DNA of 30,216 bases from an uncultured Anaerolineales bacterium. Its GTDB lineage: Bacteria > Chloroflexota > Anaerolineae > Anaerolineales > UBA6663. The notes beneath the pieces are model-generated. The model was not told the DNA's origin. It saw nothing but the letters and a program-made list of their open reading frames with translations, and searched no databases. The DNA lies in the NCBI GenBank assembly GCA_937952305.1, contig CALFZO010000078.1, positions 1 to 30,216 on the forward strand, in the 5' to 3' direction. Positions 23,602 through 30,216 of this stretch are shown here, piece by piece. Position 1 is the stretch's first letter; each line of letters begins with the position of its first letter. A program made the position numbers and the translations under genes.

Positions 23602-26418
23602 ATGTCCACCCTCACTTTTACACTTAACGACGCCCCGACCACGGTCGAGGTCCGCGACAATGAGACGCTGGCCGAGGTGCTGCGCTACCGGCTGGGCCTG
23701 ACCGGCACCAAGATCGGCTGCAACGAGGCCGAGTGCGGCGCCTGCTCGGTGCTCGTGAACGGCCTGCCCATCGACTCATGCCTCTACCCGGCGCTGAAGG
23801 CGCAAGGCGCCAGCGTGCAGACGGTGGAAGGCCTGGCGCCGGAGTGGCGCCGGGCCACCGGCGACCCGGCCGCGCTGCATCCGCTGCAGGAGGCCTTCGT
23901 GCAGGGCGGCGTGCCGCAGTGTGGGTTCTGTATCCCAGGCGTGCTGATGACGGCCAAGGGCCTGCTGGACCGGAACCCCACGCCCAGCGACGCCGACGTC
24001 CGCGCGGCCCTGAAAGACACCTACTGCCGCTGCGCGGGCTATTCCTTCATCCTCCACGCCATCCAGGCCGCGGGCGAGCGCGTCCAGGCGCAGCGCACTG
24101 GCACGAACGGCGCGGCCGCCCAGCCGCTGCTGCCGGCCCTGCCGGCCACCCAGCCGCCCCTGAACGTGATCGGCCGGCCGCTGCCGCGCCCGGACGCCGT
24201 GGACAAAGTCACCGGCGCGGCCCGTTACACCGACGACTATGTCTTCCCCGGGATGCTGCACGCGCGGACGCTGCGCGCCGGCGTCCCGCATGCCCGTATC
24301 AAGCGCCTGGACACTGCCCGGGCTAAGGCGCTGCCGGGCGTGGTGGCGGTGCTGACCGCGGCCGACGTGCCGGGCGAGAAGAACCACGGCCTGGTGGTGC
24401 AGGATTGGCCGGCGCTGTGCGCGGACAAGGTGCGCTACGTCGGCGATGCCGTGGCGGTGGTGGCGGCTGAGACGCGCGAGATCGCGTCGGCGGCGCTGGG
24501 CCTGATCGAGGTGGAATACGAGGCGCTGCCGGTGGTGAGCGATCCGGTGCAGGCGCGCCGGCCGGACGCGCCGACCGTGCATGCCACCGGCAACCTGCTC
24601 AAGCACATCAAGGTGCGCAAGGGCGACGTGGCTCAGGGCTTCGCCGAGGCCGACGTGATCCTCGAGCGCACCTACCACACGCCTTTCTATGAACACGCCT
24701 TCCTGGAGCCGGAGTGCGCCATCGGCCGCATCGCCGAGGACGGCCGGGTCGAGGTCATCGTCGGTTCGCAGATCCCGTACCAGGATCGCAGCCAGATCGC
24801 GCGCTGCCTGGGCCTGCCCGATGACCAGGTGCGCGTCATCGGTGCGCTGATCGGCGGCGGCTTCGGCGGCAAAGAGGACATCGCCGGCCAGATCCATGTC
24901 GCCCTGCTGGCCAGGGTCACGGGCCGCCCGGTGAAGATGCTGTATGACCGGCACGAGTCGCTCGTCTTCCACCCCAAGCGCCACGCCACGCAGATCCGCG
25001 TCAAGGTGGGCGCCAAGCGCGACGGCACGCTCACGGCGGTGGAGACGGAGTTGTACGGCGACAGCGGCGCCTATGCCTCGCTGGGCGAGAAGGTGATGAC
25101 GCGCGCCACCACGCACTCGGCCGGACCTTACGAGGTGCCGCACGTCCGCGCCGACTGCTACGCCATGTATACCAACAACCCGCCGGCGGGCGCCTTCCGC
25201 GGCTTCGGCGTCACCCAGTCGGCGTTTGCGGTCGAATCGACCATGGATCTGCTGGCCGAGACCCTCGGCCTCGATCCGGTCGCGCTGCGCCGCCAGAACC
25301 TGCTGCGCGTCGGCGGCGTCACCAACACGGGCCAGGTGCTGCGCGAGAGCGTCGGCATCACGCGCTGCCTGGACCTGGTGGCGGACGAGATCAAGCGCCG
25401 GCCGGCCGCCGCAGGCCAGCCGGCCGCCGCCTCCCGCAAACGCCGTGCCTGGGGCCTGGCCCTGGGTTACAAGAACACGGGCTTGGGCGGCGGCGCGCCG
25501 GACAAGGCCGGGGCTGAGGTGGAGTTGTATACCGACGGCACGGCCGAGGTGCGGACCAGCGCCGCCGAGATCGGGCAGGGTCTGGTGACGGTGGTGCAGA
25601 TGTGCACGGCCGAGGAACTGGGCCTGCCGCCGGCGCGGGTGCGCGTCCTGCTCTCCGACACCGACCGGACGCCGGACGCCGGGCCGACGACGGCCTCGCG
25701 CCAGACCTTCGTCACCGGCAACGCCGCCCGCCTGGCGGCGCGCACCCTGCGCCAGGCCGTGGCCGCCACGCTGGCCGAGCGCTTCGACCAGCAGCCGGAC
25801 AACATCCGCTTTGAGGAGGGTCTGGCGCGCTTCGACGGTCAGGCCGTGCCGCTGGGCGAGGCCGCGCAGCTTATGCAGCAGGAGGGCCGGATGCCGCGCG
25901 CCGTCTACGAGTACTGGGCGCCGGCCACCCAGCCGCTGGGGACGGGCGGCGACATGCACTTCGCCTTTTCGTACGCGGCCCAGGCGGCCGAGGTGGAAGT
26001 GGACCTGGACACCGGCGAGGTCAAGGTCCTGCACCTGATCGCGGCCCACGACATCGGCCGGGCCATCAACCCGCTGGCGCTGCAGGGTCAGATCGAGGGC
26101 GGGATGATCATGGGCCTGGGCAACGCCCTGACCGAGGAGTTCATCGTGGAGCAGGGCCGCGTGGTCACCGATGTCCTGGCGCGCTACAAGATGCCGAGCA
26201 TCCGCCATGCGCCGCCGATCACGTCGTTCATCGTGGAAGACGCGGTGGAGGCCGGCCCGTACGGCGCCAAGGGCGTGGGCGAGATCGCCAGCATCCCCAC
26301 CACGCCCGCCATCACCAACGCCATCTACAACGCCTGCGGGGTGCGCGTGCTCAAGACGCCGGTGGACCAGGATCAGCTGCTGCTGGCCCTGAAGCGCGGC
26401 GACCGCGAGGTTGCCTGA
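23602..26418 (+). CDS. Fused 2Fe-2S / molybdopterin subunit of a xanthine-dehydrogenase-type purine hydroxylase
   Basis: A 938-residue fusion. Residues 1-80 form a plant-type [2Fe-2S] domain (C40, C45, C48, C60), about 85-155 the helical second [2Fe-2S] domain (C107, C110, C142, C144), and after a Pro/Ala linker (about 155-172) the molybdopterin domains to the end. Active-site positions match bovine xanthine oxidoreductase: Glu425 in GGGFGGKED (E802), Arg501 in VMTRATTH (R880), Phe535 in AFRGFG (F914) and Glu894 in GVGEIA (catalytic E1261). The E802/R880 pair is the purine-binding pair that aldehyde oxidases lack, so hypoxanthine/xanthine or a related purine is the best substrate guess. A nucleoside ABC transporter lies next door. 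Cofactor supply could involve MoeA at 615-1847; no XdhC-type maturation factor is seen here. The fusion replaces the separate small and large subunits of many bacterial enzymes. Confidence 0.93.
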   Translation: MSTLTFTLNDAPTTVEVRDNETLAEVLRYRLGLTGTKIGCNEAECGACSVLVNGLPIDSCLYPALKAQGASVQTVEGLAPEWRRATGDPAALHPLQEAFVQGGVPQCGFCIPGVLMTAKGLLDRNPTPSDADVRAALKDTYCRCAGYSFILHAIQAAGERVQAQRTGTNGAAAQPLLPALPATQPPLNVIGRPLPRPDAVDKVTGAARYTDDYVFPGMLHARTLRAGVPHARIKRLDTARAKALPGVVAVLTAADVPGEKNHGLVVQDWPALCADKVRYVGDAVAVVAAETREIASAALGLIEVEYEALPVVSDPVQARRPDAPTVHATGNLLKHIKVRKGDVAQGFAEADVILERTYHTPFYEHAFLEPECAIGRIAEDGRVEVIVGSQIPYQDRSQIARCLGLPDDQVRVIGALIGGGFGGKEDIAGQIHVALLARVTGRPVKMLYDRHESLVFHPKRHATQIRVKVGAKRDGTLTAVETELYGDSGAYASLGEKVMTRATTHSAGPYEVPHVRADCYAMYTNNPPAGAFRGFGVTQSAFAVESTMDLLAETLGLDPVALRRQNLLRVGGVTNTGQVLRESVGITRCLDLVADEIKRRPAAAGQPAAASRKRRAWGLALGYKNTGLGGGAPDKAGAEVELYTDGTAEVRTSAAEIGQGLVTVVQMCTAEELGLPPARVRVLLSDTDRTPDAGPTTASRQTFVTGNAARLAARTLRQAVAATLAERFDQQPDNIRFEEGLARFDGQAVPLGEAAQLMQQEGRMPRAVYEYWAPATQPLGTGGDMHFAFSYAAQAAEVEVDLDTGEVKVLHLIAAHDIGRAINPLALQGQIEGGMIMGLGNALTEEFIVEQGRVVTDVLARYKMPSIRHAPPITSFIVEDAVEAGPYGAKGVGEIASIPTTPAITNAIYNACGVRVLKTPVDQDQLLLALKRGDREVA

Positions 26419-26442
26419 CGTTCAGCGCGGGTTGGTTGAATC

Positions 26443-26471
26443 AAAAGTGAGGCCGCGCGGCCTCACTTTTT
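26443..26471. terminator. Bidirectional intrinsic terminator
   Basis: Perfect inverted repeat AAAAGTGAGGCCGC / GCGGCCTCACTTTT (26443-26470) with T-run on both strands (TTTTT at 26467-26471; the A-run gives U's on the other strand). It sits 24 bases after the hydroxylase stop and 15 before the end of the convergent permease gene, so it can stop transcription from both sides. Confidence 0.9.
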
Positions 26472-26485
26472 GTTGCCAGCCGGGT

Positions 26486-27454
26486 CTACGCGCCGCGCTC
26501 GCCGCGGATGTAGGGCAGGCCCAGCGCCGCCGGCGCGCCCAGCCGCTTGCGCATGGCCTCGCGCGAGCCGATGACGAGCACGGCGATCGTGAACGCGTAC
26601 GGCAGCATCTGCAGGAAGAAGCCCAGGTAGGGGTTGTAGAAGAAGGGATTGCGCAGGCCGAGCAAGAGCTGCGGCCCCTGGATGTCCAGGATCAGGCGCC
26701 GCAGGGCGCCGAAGGCGTAGGCGCCGAACGCGGCCCGCCACGGGTCCCACTGCGCGAAGATTACCAGGCCCACCGCGATCCAGCCCTGCCCCGAGGTCGT
26801 CAGTTCGCTGAACCAGCCCGGCGAGATGGCCAGGCTGATCGTGCCGCCCGCCAGGCCGGCCAGCACGCCGCCCACAAAGACGTAGGTGTAGCGCAGGGTG
26901 AAGACGTTGATGCCCATGGCGTCGGCGGCGGTAGGGTTCTCGCCCACGGCGCGCAGGTGCAGGCCGGGCCGGGTGTGGTTGATGAAGAACCAGGCCGCCG
27001 GCACCAGCAGGTAGCCCACGTACACCATGACGCTGTGGCCCGTGAACAGGATCGGCCCGAGCACGGGGATGGCCGAGAGGAGCGGGATCGTGGCCTGGGG
27101 CAGCAGCGAGACCGTGCCGGCCTTGCTCAGCCCTTCGCCGAAGACCAGGCTCAGACCGGTCCCCAGGAAGGTCAGGGCCAGCCCGCTCACCACCTGGTCG
27201 GCCTGAAAATGGATGGCCACGACGCCGTGCAGCAGGGCCAGCGCGCCGGCCGCCAGCATCGCCACCAGCAGGCCCAGCCAGCCGTTGCCGGTGGCGGCGG
27301 TGATGGCGAAGGCGCTCATGGCGCCGATCAGCATCATGCCCTCGACGCCCAGGTTGAGGACGCCGGCGCGTTCGGTGAAGATCTCGCCGATGGTGGCGAA
27401 GAGCAGGACAGTGCCGCTGGCGACGCCGGCTTGGAGGATGATGACGAGGTCCAT
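26486..27454 (-). CDS. BMP-family nucleoside ABC transporter permease (second permease)
   Basis: A 322-residue inner-membrane permease of the BPD_transp_2 type used by BMP/PnrA-dependent (purine) nucleoside transporters (YufQ/NupQ-like). About eight hydrophobic helices are visible. The conserved segments EIFTERAGVLNLGVEGMM (25-42), FQADQVVSGLAL and GENPTAADAMGIN are those of this family. It starts 24 bases after the other permease and ends at the shared terminator. It forms the transmembrane pore with the permease at 27479-28600. Purine nucleosides are expected from the family; the exact ligand depends on the binding protein, which lies outside the window. Confidence 0.9.
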   Translation of the reverse strand: MDLVIILQAGVASGTVLLFATIGEIFTERAGVLNLGVEGMMLIGAMSAFAITAATGNGWLGLLVAMLAAGALALLHGVVAIHFQADQVVSGLALTFLGTGLSLVFGEGLSKAGTVSLLPQATIPLLSAIPVLGPILFTGHSVMVYVGYLLVPAAWFFINHTRPGLHLRAVGENPTAADAMGINVFTLRYTYVFVGGVLAGLAGGTISLAISPGWFSELTTSGQGWIAVGLVIFAQWDPWRAAFGAYAFGALRRLILDIQGPQLLLGLRNPFFYNPYLGFFLQMLPYAFTIAVLVIGSREAMRKRLGAPAALGLPYIRGERGA

Positions 27455-27478
27455 GGATGGTGGAGGGTCCGCCGCCGC

Positions 27479-28600
27479 TCAGGCCGTCGCGCGTTCGAGG
27501 CGCAGCCGGTAGCGCAGCAGCACTTCGCTGGCGATCAGCATGAACAGGATAATGCCCTGGATCAGGCGCGGCACACCGGCCGGCTGGATCTCGCGGCCGG
27601 CCAGGATCAGGCCGCCGAACAGGATGGCGACCGGCACCACCAGGAGCGGATTGAGCTTGGCCAGCCAGGCGACAATGATGCCGCTGAAGCCGTAACCGGG
27701 CGAGATGCTGGTCTGCAGACGGTGGACCACGCCCGTGATTTCAGACATGCCGCCCAGGCCGGCCAGTGACGCCGACAGCAGCAGGGCCAGGACGGTGGTG
27801 CGCCGGATGTCCAGGCCCGCGTACTCGGCGGCGCGCGGGTTGTCGCCGATCAGGCGGATCTCATAGCCCCACAAGCTGCGGTACAGGATGTACCAGACCA
27901 CGCCGGCCGCCAGCACGGCCAAGACCAGGCCGAGATGGGTGGTCAGGCCCCGGAAGAGCGGCACCTCCCGCGCATAGTCGGCCAGGCGCGGCAGCCAGGC
28001 GTTCTTCGGGAACATCGGGCTCATCTGGAAGCCGCTCTCGCTCCAGACGGCGAAGACGAAGAAGTTGACCAGCGCCACGGCGATGTAGTTCATCATCAGC
28101 GTGGTGATGATCTCGTTCACACGCAGATAGGCCTTGAGCAGACCCGGGATCAGGCCCCAGGCCGCGCCACAGACCATGCCGCCGACGACCAGGATCGGGA
28201 TGGACAGCCAGGGCGAGAGGTCGGCCGGGACGGCGCCGGAGAGCACCAGGGCGCTGGCCCCCAGCGCGCCGGCGTAGAACTGGCCTTCGGCGCCGATGTT
28301 CCAGAGCTTCATGCGGAAGGCGACCGAGCAGGCCAGCCCGGTCAGGATCAGGGGCGTGGCTTTCACCAACGTGTCCGAGAACACGCCGATCTCGCCGAAG
28401 GCGGCCCGGGCGATGTGCGCGTAGGCTTTCCACGGGTCGCCGCCGACCAGGGCCAGCACGAGCGCGCCCAGCAGCAGCGCGGCGATGATAGCGCCCAGCG
28501 ATACGAGCGGGCTCAGCCAGCGCGGCACTTCTAGGCGCGGCTCCACCACCAGCCGGTAGGGCAGCCGCCAGCGGGGCGTGGCAGGGGCGGAAGTCGTCAC
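27479..28600 (-). CDS. BMP-family nucleoside ABC transporter permease (first permease)
   Basis: A 373-residue permease (YufP/NupP-like) with a cytoplasmic N-tail of about 30 residues and eight to ten hydrophobic helices. Signature segments are KATPLILTGLACSVAFRMK (about 80-98), KLWNIGAEGQFYAG (98-111), AYLRVNEIITTLMMNYIA (about 155-172) and IGDNPRAAEYAGLD (about 245-258). It heads the permease pair directly after the ATPase gene (nine-base gap), completing the standard ATPase-permease-permease order of purine nucleoside importers. Confidence 0.92.
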   Translation of the reverse strand: MTTSAPATPRWRLPYRLVVEPRLEVPRWLSPLVSLGAIIAALLLGALVLALVGGDPWKAYAHIARAAFGEIGVFSDTLVKATPLILTGLACSVAFRMKLWNIGAEGQFYAGALGASALVLSGAVPADLSPWLSIPILVVGGMVCGAAWGLIPGLLKAYLRVNEIITTLMMNYIAVALVNFFVFAVWSESGFQMSPMFPKNAWLPRLADYAREVPLFRGLTTHLGLVLAVLAAGVVWYILYRSLWGYEIRLIGDNPRAAEYAGLDIRRTTVLALLLSASLAGLGGMSEITGVVHRLQTSISPGYGFSGIIVAWLAKLNPLLVVPVAILFGGLILAGREIQPAGVPRLIQGIILFMLIASEVLLRYRLRLERATA

Positions 28601-28609
28601 GGGCCTCTC

Positions 28610-30160
28610 CTATGGGGTGGCAGGTGGCGGTGGAGCGGCGGCCGCCGGTTTGCGCTGACCGCCCGTCATCATCAAGCCGACCAGTTCGGCGTTGCGCTCG
28701 GTCAGTTCCCCCACGATCTCGCCCTCGTACATCACCAGGATGCGGTCGCTCAAGGCGAAGATCTCGTCCAGCTCCTCGGAGGAGAGCAGGATGGCGGCGC
28801 CGGCCTCGCGCTGCTCCAGCAGCAGGCGCTGGACGCCTTCGATCGCGCCGACGTCCAAGCCGCGCGTCGGCTGCATGGCCACCAGCAGCCTGGGCCGGGC
28901 CGAGAGCTCACGGGCCAGGATCACGCGCTGCAGATTGCCGCCGGACAGCAGGCGGGCGGCGGTGTCCAGGCTGGGCGTGACGATGGCATATTCCTGGCGC
29001 AGGGCCTCCGCCCGGTTGCGGGCGGCCAACCGCTGCAGCGTCCAGCCCCGGGCGATGGGCGGCTGGCGGTAGCTCTTCATGATGACGTTGTCGGTGATGC
29101 CCAGGTTGGGCGCGGAGCCGACGTGGGTGCGGTCCTCCGGGACGTGAGCCACGCCGTGCGCGATGGAGCGCCGGGCCGACTGGTTGGTGACGTCCTCGCC
29201 TTCCACCAGGACGCGGCCGCCGGTGCAGCGGCGCAGGCCCGTGATCACCTCGGCCAGTTCGCTCTGGCCGTTGCCGGCGATGGCCGCGATGCCCACGATC
29301 TCGCCGGCGCGCACCTGCAGGGAGACCTGGCGCAGCGCCGGCCGGCCCTTGTCGTTCAGGGCCGCGACCTTGTCCAGCTCCAGCACCACGGCGCCGGGCG
29401 TCTGCGGCTTCTTGTCTGGGTAGAACAGCACCTCGCGCCCCACCATCAACCGCGCCAGTTCGGCCGGCGTGGCGCCGTGGGCGGGCAGGCCGCTGGCCGT
29501 CACCCGGCCCTTGCGCAGCACAGTCACGCGGTCCGCGATGTTGGCCACTTCCTGCAGTTTGTGGCTGATGAAGACGATCGAGCGGCCCTCGGCCACCATC
29601 GCGCGCAGGGTCTTGAACAGCTCGTCGATCTCCTGCGGCGCCAGCACGGCGGTCGGCTCGTCCATGATCAGGACGCGCACGCCGCGGTAGAGCATCTTGA
29701 GGATCTCCACCCGCTGCTGCTCGCCCACGGTCAGCTGCCAGACCTTGGCCCGCGGCATGATGCGCAGGCCGAAGCGCTCGCCCAGGGCCGCCATCTTGTC
29801 GTCGTACCGGGACAAGCGCATCCGGAAGCGCGGCTCGTCCAGCCCCAGCAAGATGTTTTCGGTGACGGTCAGCGAGGGCACCAGCGTGAAGTGCTGGTGG
29901 ATCATGCCCAGCCCGCGCGCGATGGCGTCGCGCGGCGAGTGGAAGTTGGCGGGCTGGCCGGCCACGTGGATGGTGCCGGCCTCCTGCCGGTACAGGCCGG
30001 CCAGGATATTCATCAGCGTGCTCTTGCCGGCGCCGTTCTCGCCCAGCAGAGCGTGGATCTCGCCGGGGCGCAGGTCGAAATCGACGTGATCATTGGCCAG
30101 CGTGCCCGGGAACTTCTTGACGATCCCGCGCATCTCGACGACGTTGGGCGTAGCAGACAT
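28610..30160 (-). CDS. BMP-family nucleoside ABC transporter ATP-binding protein (two NBDs)
   Basis: A 516-residue double nucleotide-binding protein (YufO/NupO type, RbsA-like). NBD1 has Walker A GENGAGKST (40-48), Q-loop IHQHF, signature LTVGEQQRVEIL and Walker B VLIMDEPTAVL. NBD2 has a degenerate Walker A (AGNGQSEL, no GK[ST]), signature LSGGNLQRVILAREL and a Walker B lacking the catalytic Glu (VAMQPTRGLD), which is normal for this family where only NBD1 is fully active. A Pro/Ala tail ends the protein. Start ATG 30158-30160; no strong ribosome-binding site. The 56 bases upstream hold no complete gene; the usual lipoprotein substrate-binding (BMP) gene would be expected just beyond the window. 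Confidence 0.93.
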   Translation of the reverse strand: MSATPNVVEMRGIVKKFPGTLANDHVDFDLRPGEIHALLGENGAGKSTLMNILAGLYRQEAGTIHVAGQPANFHSPRDAIARGLGMIHQHFTLVPSLTVTENILLGLDEPRFRMRLSRYDDKMAALGERFGLRIMPRAKVWQLTVGEQQRVEILKMLYRGVRVLIMDEPTAVLAPQEIDELFKTLRAMVAEGRSIVFISHKLQEVANIADRVTVLRKGRVTASGLPAHGATPAELARLMVGREVLFYPDKKPQTPGAVVLELDKVAALNDKGRPALRQVSLQVRAGEIVGIAAIAGNGQSELAEVITGLRRCTGGRVLVEGEDVTNQSARRSIAHGVAHVPEDRTHVGSAPNLGITDNVIMKSYRQPPIARGWTLQRLAARNRAEALRQEYAIVTPSLDTAARLLSGGNLQRVILARELSARPRLLVAMQPTRGLDVGAIEGVQRLLLEQREAGAAILLSSEELDEIFALSDRILVMYEGEIVGELTERNAELVGLMMTGGQRKPAAAAPPPPATP

Positions 30161-30216
30161 GGGGCTTGGCCGTGGTGATGGGCAGGGCAGGGGCGGCGTG
30201 CGCGCCTCGTCTGGAC

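Noticed and set aside
28610..30160. Broken second ATP site in the transporter ATPase
   Set aside because: A degenerate second NBD is normal for RbsA/BMP-type double ATPases, so it is not an anomaly.

Overview
The window is high-GC bacterial chromosome, almost fully coding. Protein types and gene style point to Chloroflexota (Anaerolineae/Caldilineae-like): an AOR-family tungsten enzyme, LysM plus L,D-transpeptidase, a BMP-type nucleoside ABC transporter, M55 and M1 peptidases, and a DUF1643 protein. That assignment is inferred from gene content only; there is no rRNA or marker gene to confirm it. No tRNA, rRNA, CRISPR array, IS element or prophage gene was seen.

Positions 1-6545 (minus strand) hold eight closely spaced genes. 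In transcription order they are a LysM/YkuD wall transpeptidase, a pteridine-reductase-like SDR, two DinB-fold proteins, a UbiA prenyltransferase, an aldo/keto-reductase-fold protein lacking most catalytic residues, MoeA, and an acetyl xylan esterase cut by the window edge. A sigma70-like promoter sits just upstream at 6564-6592. Positions 6628-11090 (minus) hold an AOR-family oxidoreductase overlapping (ATGA) an M1 aminopeptidase gene, which is interrupted by an in-frame TAG between its zinc site and its catalytic tyrosine.

Positions 11284-14764 (plus) hold a signal-anchored protein with three PDZ domains, a perfect 17-bp hairpin, and an OmpR-type response regulator with its histidine kinase. 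Positions 14765-16198 look accessory: lower GC, intergenic repeat-like DNA, a RibD/YyaP-type reductase and a VOC-fold protein. Positions 16199-20510 (minus) hold an M55 D-aminopeptidase, a Gfo/Idh/MocA dehydrogenase without the usual EKP lysine, a TrpB-like PLP enzyme, a possible nuclease-fold protein and a small membrane protein. DUF1643 and threonine synthase follow at 20567-22378.

Positions 22450-30160 form a likely purine acquisition and oxidation locus. A divergent promoter pair separates thrC from a two-gene xanthine-dehydrogenase-type hydroxylase (FAD subunit, then a fused 2Fe-2S/molybdopterin subunit). A strong bidirectional terminator separates this from a convergent BMP-family nucleoside transporter operon (ATPase and two permeases). 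MoeA, the AOR and the hydroxylase give the window a Mo/W-pterin theme. The observations most worth checking are the amber codon in the M1 peptidase, the catalytic-residue losses in three oxidoreductase-fold proteins, the structured leader of the hydroxylase operon, and the PDZ/two-component locus.
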